A DNA stretch of 57,373 nucleotides from assembly GCA_964504025.1 (NCBI GenBank), contig CAZDCO010000003.1:1-57373 (forward strand). Reading direction: 5' to 3'. The position numbers and the translations under genes are program-made. The stretch comes from Scatosoma sp964504025 (GTDB lineage: Bacteria > Bacillota > Clostridia > Christensenellales > Borkfalkiaceae). Shown piece after piece: positions 40,804 through 49,744 of the stretch; position 1 is the stretch's first letter, and each line of letters opens with the position of its first letter. Under the pieces are notes generated by a model. That model was not told the origin of the DNA. It ran no database searches and was given only the letters and a program-made list of their open reading frames with translations.

Positions 40804-42923
40804 TGGCGGAACAAAATACGCAAGTACAAAAGCCGCGCGCAATGCGCCCTATGCGCGGTCGCGGTATGCCCGTGCCGAAAGGCTCTATCAAAAAGGGTAC
40901 GCTCGGAAGACTGTTGAAAACGGTCGTAAAATATTATAAATGGCAAACGATCGTAGCGATCGCGTGCATTTTGCTCACTTCGGTAGGCAGTCTCGTGTCC
41001 TCCGTCTACATGCAACAACTTGTCGATCGCGTAGTTATGCCGGCGTTGGAAAATGGCTTTACGTCGGAACTGCAAGCCACGCTCGTGGGCTTGATCGTCA
41101 TGATGGTATGCATATACGCCGTCGTCATTTTGGCAAACTTCTTCTATACGCGCTTGATGGCGACGATTACGCAAGGCGTACTCTTCTATCTGCGTCGGGA
41201 TATGTTCTCTAAAATGCAAAGCTTGCCTATCAAATACTTCGATACGCACGCCCACGGCGATATCATGAGTACGTATACCAACGATACGGACGCCTGCCGT
41301 CAACTGATCGGGCAAAGTTTGCCCAACCTGTTGAGCGGTTCACTCACGTTGATCGTGTCGGTATGTATCATGCTCACGTATAGCTTTTGGCTCTCCCTTG
41401 TCGTGCTGTGTTGTACCAACGATACGGACGCCTGCCGTCAACTGATCGGGCAAAGTTTGCCCAACCTGTTGAGCGGTTCACTCACGTTGATCGTGTCGGT
41501 ATGTATCATGCTCACGTATAGCTTTTGGCTCTCCCTTGTCGTGCTGTGTTGTACCATATTGATGATGGTCGTCGTCAAACGTATCGGCGGCAACAGCGCG
41601 AAGTTCATGGTCGCGCAACAAACCTCGCTCGCTCGCGCGGAAGGTTTCGTCGAAGAGATGATGAAAGGGCAAAAGGTCGTCAAAGTGTTCACCCACGAAG
41701 AACGTGCGAAAGAGGACTTCGACAAAATCAATCAACAACTTTTCAAAGACAGCGAACGCGCGAATATTTTCGGTAATATCCTCGGTCCGATCTTGGGCAA
41801 TATCGGTAACTTTACCTACGTATTGCTTGCGATCGTCGGCGGTGCGCTCTTCGCGTTCAACGCGACGAATTGCAGCTTCTCTACCATTTTCGGCGGAGAT
41901 ACGGCACTCGGTATCGGCGTGATCGTAGCTTTCCTCGGCATGTCGAGAAACTTTACGCAAACGGTCAACCAAATGTCGCAACAAATTTCCATGATCGCCA
42001 TGGGTCTTGCCGGTGCGAGCCGTGTATTCACCCTCATGGACGAAGAACCCGAACAGGACGAAGGATACGTTACCCTCGTCAACGCCAAGGAAGCGGAAGA
42101 CGGTACGTTGACGGAAACGACGGAACGCACGGGCGTATGGGCTTGGAAACATTATCATAAAGCGGACGACACGACGACGTATACGCGCTTGCGCGGCGAC
42201 ATCGTCATGGATAGCGTAGACTTCGGCTACGTTCCCGAAAAGCAAGTGCTTACGGACGTTACGCTCTACGCGAAACCCGGTCAAAAAATCGCCTTCGTCG
42301 GCGCGACGGGCGCAGGCAAGACGACGATTACCAACCTCATCAATCGTTTCTACGATATTGCGGACGGTAAAATTCGCTACGACGGCATCAATATCAACAA
42401 GATTTGCAAGGACGACTTGCGCCGCTCGCTCGGTATCGTGTTGCAGGATACCAACCTCTTCACAGGCACGGTTATGGACAATATCCGTTACGGGCGTTTG
42501 GACGCGACGGACGAGGAATGTATCGCAGCGGCGAAACTTGCCAACGCGGACGATTTCATCACGCGTTTGCCTGACGGCTACGATACGCTGTTGACGAACA
42601 ACGGCGCGAATTTGTCGCAAGGTCAACGTCAGTTGTTGTCGATTGCGCGCGCGGCGGTTGCCGACGCACCTGCCATGATTTTGGACGAGGCGACGTCGTC
42701 GATCGATACGCACACCGAAGCACTCGTCAACGACGGTATGGATAAACTGATGCACGGCCGTACGACGTTCGTAATCGCGCACCGCTTGTCCACCGTTATG
42801 AACTCGGACGCGATTATGGTACTCGACCACGGTAGAATTATCGAACGGGGCACGCACGAACAACTGATCGAGCAAAAGGGCACGTATTATCAGTTGTATA
42901 CGGGTGCGTTCGAGTTGGAATAA
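40803..42923 (+). CDS. ABC exporter subunit with active ATP site, internal duplication
   Basis: Second half of the exporter. Its ATPase domain is canonical: GATGAGKTTITNL near residue 500, LSQGQRQLLSIARA, and MILDEATSSIDT with the catalytic Glu. A variable loop of about 40 residues precedes the ATPase domain (residues 410-460). Residues 159-204, covering the TM3-TM4 hairpin, are repeated perfectly as residues 205-250, raising the length to 706 against 660 without the copy. The repeat is identical at DNA level and in frame. It may be a recent duplication or an assembly error. Confidence 0.92.
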   Translation: MAEQNTQVQKPRAMRPMRGRGMPVPKGSIKKGTLGRLLKTVVKYYKWQTIVAIACILLTSVGSLVSSVYMQQLVDRVVMPALENGFTSELQATLVGLIVMMVCIYAVVILANFFYTRLMATITQGVLFYLRRDMFSKMQSLPIKYFDTHAHGDIMSTYTNDTDACRQLIGQSLPNLLSGSLTLIVSVCIMLTYSFWLSLVVLCCTNDTDACRQLIGQSLPNLLSGSLTLIVSVCIMLTYSFWLSLVVLCCTILMMVVVKRIGGNSAKFMVAQQTSLARAEGFVEEMMKGQKVVKVFTHEERAKEDFDKINQQLFKDSERANIFGNILGPILGNIGNFTYVLLAIVGGALFAFNATNCSFSTIFGGDTALGIGVIVAFLGMSRNFTQTVNQMSQQISMIAMGLAGASRVFTLMDEEPEQDEGYVTLVNAKEAEDGTLTETTERTGVWAWKHYHKADDTTTYTRLRGDIVMDSVDFGYVPEKQVLTDVTLYAKPGQKIAFVGATGAGKTTITNLINRFYDIADGKIRYDGININKICKDDLRRSLGIVLQDTNLFTGTVMDNIRYGRLDATDEECIAAAKLANADDFITRLPDGYDTLLTNNGANLSQGQRQLLSIARAAVADAPAMILDEATSSIDTHTEALVNDGMDKLMHGRTTFVIAHRLSTVMNSDAIMVLDHGRIIERGTHEQLIEQKGTYYQLYTGAFELE
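41276..41556 (+). repeat. Perfect 138-bp in-frame tandem duplication
   Basis: 41276-41413 and 41414-41551 are identical over all 138 bases. The bases TACCA that open each copy recur once more at 41552-41556, the pattern left by slippage or recombination at 5-bp microhomology. Confidence 0.95.
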
Positions 42924-42960
42924 TAGAACCGCGAGAACGGAAAGATTTAACGAAAGGAAG

Positions 42961-42994
42961 AAAAGCAACCGTGCAATATCGGTTGCTTTTTGCT
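42961..42994 (+). terminator. Intrinsic terminator after the ABC operon
   Basis: AAAAGCAACC (42961-42970) pairs perfectly with GGTTGCTTTT (42981-42990) around a 10-base loop. Confidence 0.88.
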
Positions 42995-43011
42995 TCGTGA
43001 TATGATATAAT
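42983..43011 (+). promoter_or_regulatory. Promoter of tgt, overlapping the terminator
   Basis: TTGCTT (42983-42988), 17-bp spacer, then TATAAT (43006-43011) with an upstream TG. The -35 box lies in the descending arm of the preceding terminator. Confidence 0.7.
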
Positions 43012-43039
43012 CGTACTATCAAACGAACGGAAGTAGACC

Positions 43040-44170
43040 ATGAACAACGAACATTTTTCCTTTGAAGTGATCAAGACGGACGAAGAAACGGGCGCGCGCG
43101 CGGGTATTTTCCACACGCCGCACGGCGATATCGAAACGCCCGTGTATATGCCCGTAGGCACGCAAGCGACGGTCAAGGGGGTATTCCCTCGCGATTTGAA
43201 AGAGGCAGGCTCGCAAATTATTTTGTCGAATACCTATCACCTCTATATGCGCCCGGGCGACGAAATCGTAAAAAAGGCGGGCGGCTTGCACAAGTTTATG
43301 AACTGGGATCGCCCCATTTTGACGGATAGCGGCGGATTCCAAGTATTCTCCCTCGGCAAGCTGAACAAAATCACCGACGCCGGCGTAGAGTTTTCGTCGA
43401 ACGTGGACGGCAGCAAGCACTTCTTTACCCCTGAAAAGGCGATGCAGGTGGAACAAAACCTCGGCGCGGATATCATTATGGCGTTCGATCAATGCAGCGA
43501 ATACGGCTATACGCACGCGCAAGCGGACGCGGCGATGAAGCGCACGGCGGCGTGGTTGGAGCGTTGTTACAAGTATCACGACGTACCCACGCAGGCACTT
43601 TTCCCGATCGTACAAGGGAATATGTATAAAGACCTTCGCGCGGAGAGTTTGGCGCGCACCCTTCCCTTCGTTAAGCACGGTATCGCGATCGGCGGTTTGT
43701 CCGTCGGTGAACCGAAACCGTTGATGTACGAACTCTTGGACGACTTGCAACCGAAACTCCCGACAGACGTTCCTCGCTATTTGATGGGCGTCGGCTCGCC
43801 CGATTGCCTGATCGAGGGCACGCTGCGCGGCGTGGATATGTTCGATTGCGTGTTGGCTACCCGTATCGCGCGGAACGGCACGGCGATCACTTCGCGCGGC
43901 AGAGTGGTGGTGCGGAACGGTAAATATAAAGAGGACTTCACGCCGCTGGATAGCGAGTGCGATTGCTATTGCTGCAAGCATTATACGAAGGCGTATTTGC
44001 GGCACTTGATCAATACGGGCGAAATGTACGGCGCGATGTTGTTGAGTTTGCATAACATCACCTTCCTGCATAAGTTGATGAAAGGGTTGCGCAACGCCAT
44101 TCTCGGCGGCTATGTCAAGGAATACGTACGCGAATTTTATCGCAAGTACGGCGGAGAGGGCATTTGGTAA
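43040..44170 (+). CDS. tgt: tRNA-guanine transglycosylase
   Basis: Tgt exchanges guanine-34 for preQ1 in GUN-anticodon tRNAs. The nucleophile Asp region LTDSGGFQVFSLG and substrate region YLMGVGSP are present. The zinc site is seen near residues 310-340 as CDCYCCKHYTKAYLRHL. The 376-residue length is standard. It starts the well-known tgt-yajC-SCIFF-secDF block of Clostridia. The queuosine partner queA is not in the window. Confidence 0.97.
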   Translation: MNNEHFSFEVIKTDEETGARAGIFHTPHGDIETPVYMPVGTQATVKGVFPRDLKEAGSQIILSNTYHLYMRPGDEIVKKAGGLHKFMNWDRPILTDSGGFQVFSLGKLNKITDAGVEFSSNVDGSKHFFTPEKAMQVEQNLGADIIMAFDQCSEYGYTHAQADAAMKRTAAWLERCYKYHDVPTQALFPIVQGNMYKDLRAESLARTLPFVKHGIAIGGLSVGEPKPLMYELLDDLQPKLPTDVPRYLMGVGSPDCLIEGTLRGVDMFDCVLATRIARNGTAITSRGRVVVRNGKYKEDFTPLDSECDCYCCKHYTKAYLRHLINTGEMYGAMLLSLHNITFLHKLMKGLRNAILGGYVKEYVREFYRKYGGEGIW

Positions 44171-44179
44171 GAAAAAATC

Positions 44180-44216
44180 GTACGGAGGAACGTTTGCGCT
44201 CTTCCGTATTTTTTGC
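44180..44216 (+). terminator. Probable terminator after tgt
   Basis: TACGGA pairs with TCCGTA, extended imperfectly, followed by TTTTTTG. Confidence 0.65.
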
Positions 44217-44259
44217 GTCGCGGCGCGCGCGGTTGCGGCGAAAAAAGGCGTAGGCGGGC

Positions 44260-44275
44260 GGCAGGTATGCGTTGA
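44260..44275 (+). repeat. Dispersed motif GGCAGGTATGCGTTGA, copy before yajC
   Basis: A 16-base match to the intergenic copies at 3485 and 19088, in the 267-bp gap between tgt and yajC. Confidence 0.65.
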
Positions 44276-44352
44276 ACGCGAAATCGCCGCAGGTTTTCGT
44301 AAATGAAAAATAGGTGAAAACGAAAAAAATTGAAAATAGTGTGAAAAATTGC

Positions 44353-44381
44353 TTGCAAAAAAGGCGAAAAACGGCTAATAT
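44353..44381 (+). promoter_or_regulatory. Promoter of yajC
   Basis: TTGCAA (44353-44358), 17-bp spacer, TAATAT (44376-44381). Confidence 0.65.
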
Positions 44382-44437
44382 AGAGTATAGAATAAAAGCG
44401 ACGCGGTAGCATTTGCCGCGTTATAAGGAGAAAGAGT

Positions 44438-44869
44438 ATGTATAATTTGTTGACTTCCTCTTCCGATGGAGGAAACGGCGGCAACGCTTGGGAATCGATT
44501 ATCTTTATTGTAATCTTGATCGCGGTTTTCGTGGTTATGATTGTGATGAACCGTCGCAACCAAAAGAAGAGACAGGAAGAAACGCAATCGTTGTTGGACG
44601 CGTTGCGCCCCGGTCATAAGGTAAAGACGATCGGCGGTATTTGCGGCGTAGTGGTAGAAGTTTGTCGCGACGACAACACGTTCGTGTTGGAGACGGGTAC
44701 GGAACAAAGCGGCAAGTGCTATTTGAAGTTCGATATGCAAGCGATCTATCAAACGGACGCCGTAGCGGACAAGACGGTGAAGACGGAAGAAGCGAAAGCT
44801 GAAGAAGTGAAAGCGGAAGAGCCGACGGAAAACGCGGAAGAAACGACCGAAGAGAATAAAGCGGAATAA
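44438..44869 (+). CDS. yajC: Preprotein translocase subunit YajC
   Basis: YajC is a small single-pass protein associated with SecDF. One membrane helix (IIFIVILIAVFVVMIVM, about residues 21-37) is followed by the family block NRRNQKKRQEETQSLLDALRPGHKV and KTIGGICGVVV. The C-terminal 40 residues are a low-complexity acidic tail rich in Glu, Ala and Thr, longer than in most YajC. AAGGAG fits the ATG. The length is 143 against a usual 90-110. Confidence 0.92.
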   Translation: MYNLLTSSSDGGNGGNAWESIIFIVILIAVFVVMIVMNRRNQKKRQEETQSLLDALRPGHKVKTIGGICGVVVEVCRDDNTFVLETGTEQSGKCYLKFDMQAIYQTDAVADKTVKTEEAKAEEVKAEEPTENAEETTEENKAE

Positions 44870-44931
44870 TTCCCATAAACAGGAATAAAGGAGAAACGCC
44901 TTCGCATACGATAATGCGGAGGTGTTTTTAT

Positions 44932-45315
44932 ATGCAAAAGGACGTAACCGCTTCTATGTTTCAAACGATCAAGGGCACGGCGATCGCGCTTGCGCTTTCC
45001 CTGCTTTCCGCCGTGGTATTCGCCGCCGTGTTGCGCGCAACGGCGTTGCCCGATAGCGTAATCTATCCCGTCAATCAGGCGATCAAGGCGTTATCGATCG
45101 TCGTCGGCGTATTATGCAGCGTGCGCGGCGAGCGCGGATTTTGGAAGGGCGGCGCGATCGGGCTGGCGTTCACCGCGCTTTCCTATTTGGCGTTTTCCGC
45201 GCTCGGCGGCGATTTTTCCGCGTCGTGGTTGTTGCTTGCGGAAACGGCGACGGCGTGGGCGACGGGCGCGTTATGCGGCGCGTTGGCGGTAAACGCGCGC
45301 CACGGAGAAGACTAA
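44932..45315 (+). CDS. TIGR04086-type small membrane protein
   Basis: A 127-residue protein with four predicted membrane helices (about residues 14-33, 44-60, 70-88 and 98-118), lacking polar loops of note. This topology and its place between yajC and the SCIFF genes match the TIGR04086/YrzE-like family, whose function is not known. GGAGG at 44918-44922 supports ATG 44932; an in-frame start six codons upstream overlaps that site. Confidence 0.75.
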   Translation: MQKDVTASMFQTIKGTAIALALSLLSAVVFAAVLRATALPDSVIYPVNQAIKALSIVVGVLCSVRGERGFWKGGAIGLAFTALSYLAFSALGGDFSASWLLLAETATAWATGALCGALAVNARHGED

Positions 45316-45370
45316 GCGGAGAAAAAAGCGGAAGAAACGCAAAAAAGTATGGGAAATTCTCCTAAACCGC

Positions 45371-45399
45371 TTGCAATTTCCGTAAAAGTATATTATAAT
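45371..45399 (+). promoter_or_regulatory. Promoter of the SCIFF peptide gene
   Basis: TTGCAA (45371-45376) and a perfect TATAAT (45394-45399) with a 17-bp spacer, followed by AGGAG and the scfA ATG. It gives the peptide its own strong transcript. Confidence 0.88.
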
Positions 45400-45436
45400 A
45401 CTATTACAAAATCCAAATAGATAGGAGAAAACGGAT

Positions 45437-45589
45437 ATGATTAAGACGATTGCAAAACCTGCAGAGAAGAAAGTAACGGGCTGCGGCGAATGTAGAAGCA
45501 CCTGCCAATCGGCGTGCAAAACGAGCTGCACGGTAGGCAACCAATCCTGCGAAAGAGTTACGCGCGAAGATAAGATCGAACGTAAATAA
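45437..45589 (+). CDS. scfA: SCIFF ranthipeptide precursor
   Basis: SCIFF (six cysteines in forty-five) is a ribosomally made peptide, nearly universal in Clostridia, whose cysteines are cross-linked by thioether bonds. This 50-residue protein has exactly six cysteines, Cys16, 19, 23, 27, 31 and 38, in the core GCGECRSTC, QSACKTSC and QSCERV, after a short MIKTIAKPAEKK leader. AGGAG lies upstream of the ATG. The maturase scfB follows after a hairpin terminator. The mature product's role is not established; a quorum-type or regulatory role has been proposed for ranthipeptides. Confidence 0.95.
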   Translation: MIKTIAKPAEKKVTGCGECRSTCQSACKTSCTVGNQSCERVTREDKIERK

Positions 45590-45618
45590 GCAGTAGAAAA
45601 AAACTCGGCGGTAAACAT

Positions 45619-45652
45619 AAAACGGCGTATGGTTCGCGTACGCCGTTTTTAG
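45619..45652 (+). terminator. Terminator/attenuator between scfA and scfB
   Basis: AACGGCGTA (45621-45629) pairs with TACGCCGTT (45639-45647), followed by TTT. It would keep the peptide in excess over its maturase. Confidence 0.8.
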
Positions 45653-45709
45653 CCGATTATCGAAATTTTTTTATAACCGTGCGGACGAGCCGTACGGCAG
45701 GAGTATATT

Positions 45710-47038
45710 TTGATTCACGTATTCAATTATAGAGAGCACAACTATATCTACGACGTCGGCAGCGGTTCGTTGCACGAATGCGATACCGCCACGGCGGATT
45801 ATTTGAAAGCGCAAAACGGCGAGGACGTCGACGTTACCTATATTTCCGACGAACAAATCAAAGAGATTTTATCGGACGTAGAAGGTTTGAAAGAAGCGGG
45901 ACTGTTGTATAAGGACGAAGTGAAAGCGTATCCGATCAAGAGCAACGAGATCAAGGCGCTTTGTATCCATATTTGCCACGATTGCAACTTTCGTTGCCGC
46001 TATTGTTTCGCGGACGAGGGCGCGTACCATTCCAAACGGGAGAGTATGAGCTTGGAAACGGCGAAAAAGGCGGTTGATTTCCTGATCGAAAACAGCGGTA
46101 AGCGCAAGGTGTTGGAAATGGACTTCTTCGGCGGCGAGCCGTTGATGAATTTCGACGTATTGAAGCAAACGGTGTATTACGCCAAGGAAAAGGCGGCGGC
46201 AGTCGGGAAGAAATTTTTGTTCACCACCACGACGAACGCCCTGCTTTTGAACGACGAAACGATCGAATTTTTCAACGCGGAAATGGAAAACGTCGTGCTT
46301 TCGCTCGACGGCAGAAAGGAAGTGCACGACGCGATCCGTAAGACGGTGAACGGCAAGGGCACGTTCGATCTGATTATCGATAAGATCAAGCGGTTTATTT
46401 CCCTGCGCGGTACGAAGAGCTATTACGTGCGCGGTACGTTCACGGCGAAGAACCTCGATTTTGCAAAGGACGTGTTGTTTATCGCCGATCAGGGCGTGGA
46501 CTCCATTTCCATGGAACCCGTCGTTACGGACATTCCCGATTTGCAAATTAAGGACGAGCATTTGCCGACGATCAAGGCGGAATACGAAAACCTTTGCGAG
46601 GCGTATTTGGAACGCCATGCCAAGAACGAGGGCTTTAACTTCTTCCATTTCAATATCGATTTGGAGGGCGGACCTTGCCTTTCCAAGCGCGTATCGGCGT
46701 GCGGCGCGGGCAACGAATATTTCTCCGTTACCCCGAACGGCGACCTCTATCCCTGCCATCAATTCGCAGGGGACGAGAACTTCCGTATGGGTAGCGTAAC
46801 CGAGGGCATTACGCGCCCCGATATTCGCGAACGGTTCAAAAATTCGTGCTTGTTCACCCGTAAAAAATGCGAAAATTGCTTTGCGAAATTCATTTGTTCG
46901 GGCGGTTGCAACGCGAATAACTACCATTTCAACGGCGACATCGACGAACCGTACGAGATGACGTGCGAAATGATGAAAAAGCGGATCGAATGTGCTATGC
47001 ACATCTTAGCCGCGAAGAAAATGGCGAAAAACGACTAA
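45710..47038 (+). CDS. scfB: SCIFF radical SAM maturase
   Basis: ScfB is a SPASM-domain radical SAM enzyme that installs thioether links in SCIFF. The RiPP-binding N-terminal domain (residues 1-80) contains IYDVGSGSLHECDTATADYL. The [4Fe-4S]-SAM motif is Cys92-x3-Cys96-x2-Cys99 in CNFRCRYCF, followed by FFGGEPLMNF. The SPASM clusters are in CGAGNEYFSVTPNGDLYPC and CENCFAKFICSGGC. The start is TTG, with AGGAG six bases upstream, weak translation that fits a catalytic enzyme. It is 442 residues, near the family's usual 450. Confidence 0.95.
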   Translation: MIHVFNYREHNYIYDVGSGSLHECDTATADYLKAQNGEDVDVTYISDEQIKEILSDVEGLKEAGLLYKDEVKAYPIKSNEIKALCIHICHDCNFRCRYCFADEGAYHSKRESMSLETAKKAVDFLIENSGKRKVLEMDFFGGEPLMNFDVLKQTVYYAKEKAAAVGKKFLFTTTTNALLLNDETIEFFNAEMENVVLSLDGRKEVHDAIRKTVNGKGTFDLIIDKIKRFISLRGTKSYYVRGTFTAKNLDFAKDVLFIADQGVDSISMEPVVTDIPDLQIKDEHLPTIKAEYENLCEAYLERHAKNEGFNFFHFNIDLEGGPCLSKRVSACGAGNEYFSVTPNGDLYPCHQFAGDENFRMGSVTEGITRPDIRERFKNSCLFTRKKCENCFAKFICSGGCNANNYHFNGDIDEPYEMTCEMMKKRIECAMHILAAKKMAKND

Positions 47039-47086
47039 AAACCGATAAAACGAAAGAAAAATTTTTTTCTCCGCCGTCGATATAAC

Positions 47087-47116
47087 TTGACGGAATACGA
47101 GAAAATAGGGTATAAT
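47087..47116 (+). promoter_or_regulatory. Promoter of secD-secF
   Basis: TTGACG (47087-47092) and a perfect TATAAT (47111-47116), 18-bp spacer. Confidence 0.78.
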
Positions 47117-47168
47117 AAAGAAGTATTTATCAGTAGTTTCGGCGTATAGCCGAACAGCAGGAGGCACT

Positions 47169-48638
47169 ATGGGCAAGAAAAAGTCGACGGTATTGATGGT
47201 TCTCATCACCATCTTGATCGTCGTGATGAGCGTGGTTACGTTGGTTCCCTTCCCCTTGTCGGAGGTGAACAGCTTTAACCCCACCGTTTTGCAATTTGAC
47301 CTCGGCGCGGATTTGGACGGCGGCTATTACGCCTACTATTATCCCGAGGGAATCAAGACGGAAACGGAGTTCGTCGAAGACGGCGACAGCGCGGACGATT
47401 ACATCAAGCACGGCTCGTTGTATTTAAGCAAGGAAAGAAAATACGGCTTGGTAACGATCGGTTCGGACGGTAACGCAACCGTTTCCGAAGAATTCGACGC
47501 CGAATTTAAGGCGGCGGCGAAGACTATCGCACAACGTTTGGAAAACAGAGGATATTCCGATTATCGCGTGGCAATCGTGGACGATTACGCGTTGCGCGTG
47601 GAGTTGCCTGCGTCCGATAACACGGCGAACGCGACGTTGACGGGATATTGCTTCACGGGCGCGATTACGCTGACGAAAGGCACGGTGTCCGCAGCGGAAA
47701 AGCTGGACGAGCTGAAAGCGGACGACGCGAAGATTACCGATTATATTTCCGGTTTCAGCGTGGCGCATAACTATAAGTGGTCGTATTTGAAAATTCACCT
47801 CACGAAAGCAGGTAAAGAGCTGGTGAACGGAATCAAGAGCGAGCTGTCTACGGCAAGTGCTTCCTCCGATGCTTCCGCGACGGCGTTGTATTTGCAAATC
47901 GGCGACGCGAAGTTGACGGGCATCTATCAGGACAACATCACCGATAACGATATCCGTACCATGTACGTGGAGAACAACGCGGAGCTCGTGGCAACGTACG
48001 AAGTGTTGCTCAATTCGGCGTTGCACAATTCGTTCTCGTTCACGTTCAGAGATACAATCGACGTGCAACAATTCGACGCGGTGTACGGTGAGAACGTATT
48101 GACGTTGTTGTATATCGCGCTCGGCGTGGCGATCCTTGCGGCGATCGTGGCGGCAATCGTTACGATGCGCGGCTACGGCGTTTCGAGTGCGTACGCAAGC
48201 ATGACATATTTGCTCGTCGTGGCGACGTTCTTGGCGTTCATTACGGGTAACGCGGCGTTCGAGGTAACGCTCGGCACGGTTCTTGCGTTCCTGCTCGGTT
48301 TCGTATTGATGAACGGTATGCAATATTATATCTATCACGCGATCAAGGCGGAATTTGCTTTGGGTAAGACGGTACAGTCTTCCGTCAAGGGCGGTTACAA
48401 GAAAACGCTGTGGTCGGTGGTTGACGTGTACGTCGTTGCGCTGCTCGGCGCGTTGAGTTTGTTGCTCGGTGGCGGCGGCTTGGCTACGTTGGCTTGGCAA
48501 GCGGTGATTTGCGTATTGACGGCGGCGTTCTGCAACCTGTTGTGGGCGCGAGTGATCAACTGCATGTTGCTTTCGACGGCGAAAAATCAATATAAATATT
48601 TCCGTTTCGTAAGGGAGGATGACGAAGATGACGAATAA
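47169..48638 (+). CDS. secD: SecD, highly divergent
   Basis: SecD with SecF uses the proton or sodium gradient to pull proteins through SecYEG. One N-terminal membrane helix (residues 9-28) is followed by QFDLGADLDGGYY, the counterpart of the GLDLxGG motif, and a P1-like region with TIAQRLENRGYSDYRV. Five helices occupy about residues 310-475. The TM4 signature with the essential Asp (GxxVDANVLI) is unrecognisable, reading LGFVLMNGMQYYIYHAI. A short acidic tail ends the protein. The call rests on block position and layout; activity is doubtful. The length is 489. Confidence 0.8.
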   Translation: MGKKKSTVLMVLITILIVVMSVVTLVPFPLSEVNSFNPTVLQFDLGADLDGGYYAYYYPEGIKTETEFVEDGDSADDYIKHGSLYLSKERKYGLVTIGSDGNATVSEEFDAEFKAAAKTIAQRLENRGYSDYRVAIVDDYALRVELPASDNTANATLTGYCFTGAITLTKGTVSAAEKLDELKADDAKITDYISGFSVAHNYKWSYLKIHLTKAGKELVNGIKSELSTASASSDASATALYLQIGDAKLTGIYQDNITDNDIRTMYVENNAELVATYEVLLNSALHNSFSFTFRDTIDVQQFDAVYGENVLTLLYIALGVAILAAIVAAIVTMRGYGVSSAYASMTYLLVVATFLAFITGNAAFEVTLGTVLAFLLGFVLMNGMQYYIYHAIKAEFALGKTVQSSVKGGYKKTLWSVVDVYVVALLGALSLLLGGGGLATLAWQAVICVLTAAFCNLLWARVINCMLLSTAKNQYKYFRFVREDDEDDE

Positions 48639-49659
48639 GATATTCTCCAAAACGGTTGGAAAGGCGACGTTGCTGTCTATCGTTATGGCGGCGGTGGCTG
48701 TCCTGTCCGCGATCTTGACGGCGATCTTCGGCGTATCCTACGCGGCGACTTTGGACGACGCGAATACGTTGACCGTAACAGTGAACCAACTGTTCTACGC
48801 CGATAGAATGGAGGACGTGGACTCCGTTTGCAACGCGGAATTCGACAAGCAAGGCTTGACGGTAAAATATCATCAAAACGCTTTGGACGGCGCGGACGGT
48901 ACGATCACGTACTTCTTTGCGGCGGGCGACGAAGTGGAAAGCAAAGTGGCTACGGCAAAGGCGAATTTGAACGATGCGTTCGCGGCAAAGCAAGAGGGCG
49001 AATGGAGCAACGTCGTGTTCATCTATTCGGTAAGCTCGGCAAAGGAAACTTCGTTGGCGAAATTGCCGACGAGCTACGCGATCCGCGCGGCGATTGCGGC
49101 GGTGGTATTCGCGCTGTTGGCGTTCGCGTACGCGACGTTGCGTTTCGGCGCGGTGTCGGGTATCGTAACGGGCGTTTCTACCCTTTGCGGCGCGATTTTG
49201 TCGGCGGCAGTCGTGTTGTTGACGCGTATGCCGATCACGAACTCGTCCTTGTCCGTGTTTGCGGTTTCGTCCGTGTTGGCGGCGGCGTTCAGCGTTTGGA
49301 CGATGCACAAATTCGCGGCGAATAAGACGGAAAAGACGACGGAGGAAACGGCTGTCAACGCTACGGCGGTGAAAGAGATCGGCGCGGTTTCCGTAGTCTT
49401 CGGCGCGGCGCTCGTGCTGGTTGGTGCGGTGGCTACGCAGTCTACCCGTTGGTTGGCGTGCGAGGCGTTCGTGGCGTTGATCGTAACGGCGTTTATCGGT
49501 TTATTCTTTACCCCTGCACTCTATTTGCAAGGCAAGCAAGCGGCGGAAAAGCGCGCTTTGAATAACGCGCAATACGGCAAGCAACGCGCGGAAAAGCAAG
49601 AGAGAAAGGCGGCGAAAAAATCGTCGGAAGAGCAAGTGGTTGCGGACGACGAAGATTAA
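48628..49659 (+). CDS. secF: SecF, highly divergent
   Basis: Partner of the upstream SecD. It has an N-terminal membrane helix (about residues 15-37), a soluble region of about 100 residues and five C-terminal helices, the SecF topology. The expected GxDFxGG motif after TM1 is missing, and no Asp or Arg of the ion path is seen in TM4. A lysine-rich then acidic tail closes it. GGGAGG at 48613-48618 favours ATG 48628; ATG 48619 abuts that site. It overlaps secD by 11 bp. It is 343 residues. Gene order is the best evidence. Confidence 0.72.
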   Translation: MTNKIFSKTVGKATLLSIVMAAVAVLSAILTAIFGVSYAATLDDANTLTVTVNQLFYADRMEDVDSVCNAEFDKQGLTVKYHQNALDGADGTITYFFAAGDEVESKVATAKANLNDAFAAKQEGEWSNVVFIYSVSSAKETSLAKLPTSYAIRAAIAAVVFALLAFAYATLRFGAVSGIVTGVSTLCGAILSAAVVLLTRMPITNSSLSVFAVSSVLAAAFSVWTMHKFAANKTEKTTEETAVNATAVKEIGAVSVVFGAALVLVGAVATQSTRWLACEAFVALIVTAFIGLFFTPALYLQGKQAAEKRALNNAQYGKQRAEKQERKAAKKSSEEQVVADDED

Positions 49660-49674
49660 ATAGCAATTTAGACG

Positions 49675-49713
49675 GGGCGGTGAGGAGGCAGGTCCACTCT
49701 CCGCCCATTTTTT
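49675..49713 (+). terminator. Intrinsic terminator after secF
   Basis: GGGCGG (49675-49680) pairs with CCGCCC (49701-49706), extended by GAG/CTC, followed by ATTTTTT. Confidence 0.82.
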
Positions 49714-49744
49714 ACACGGCGCGGCGCAAGCACGAAGGAGTTTT

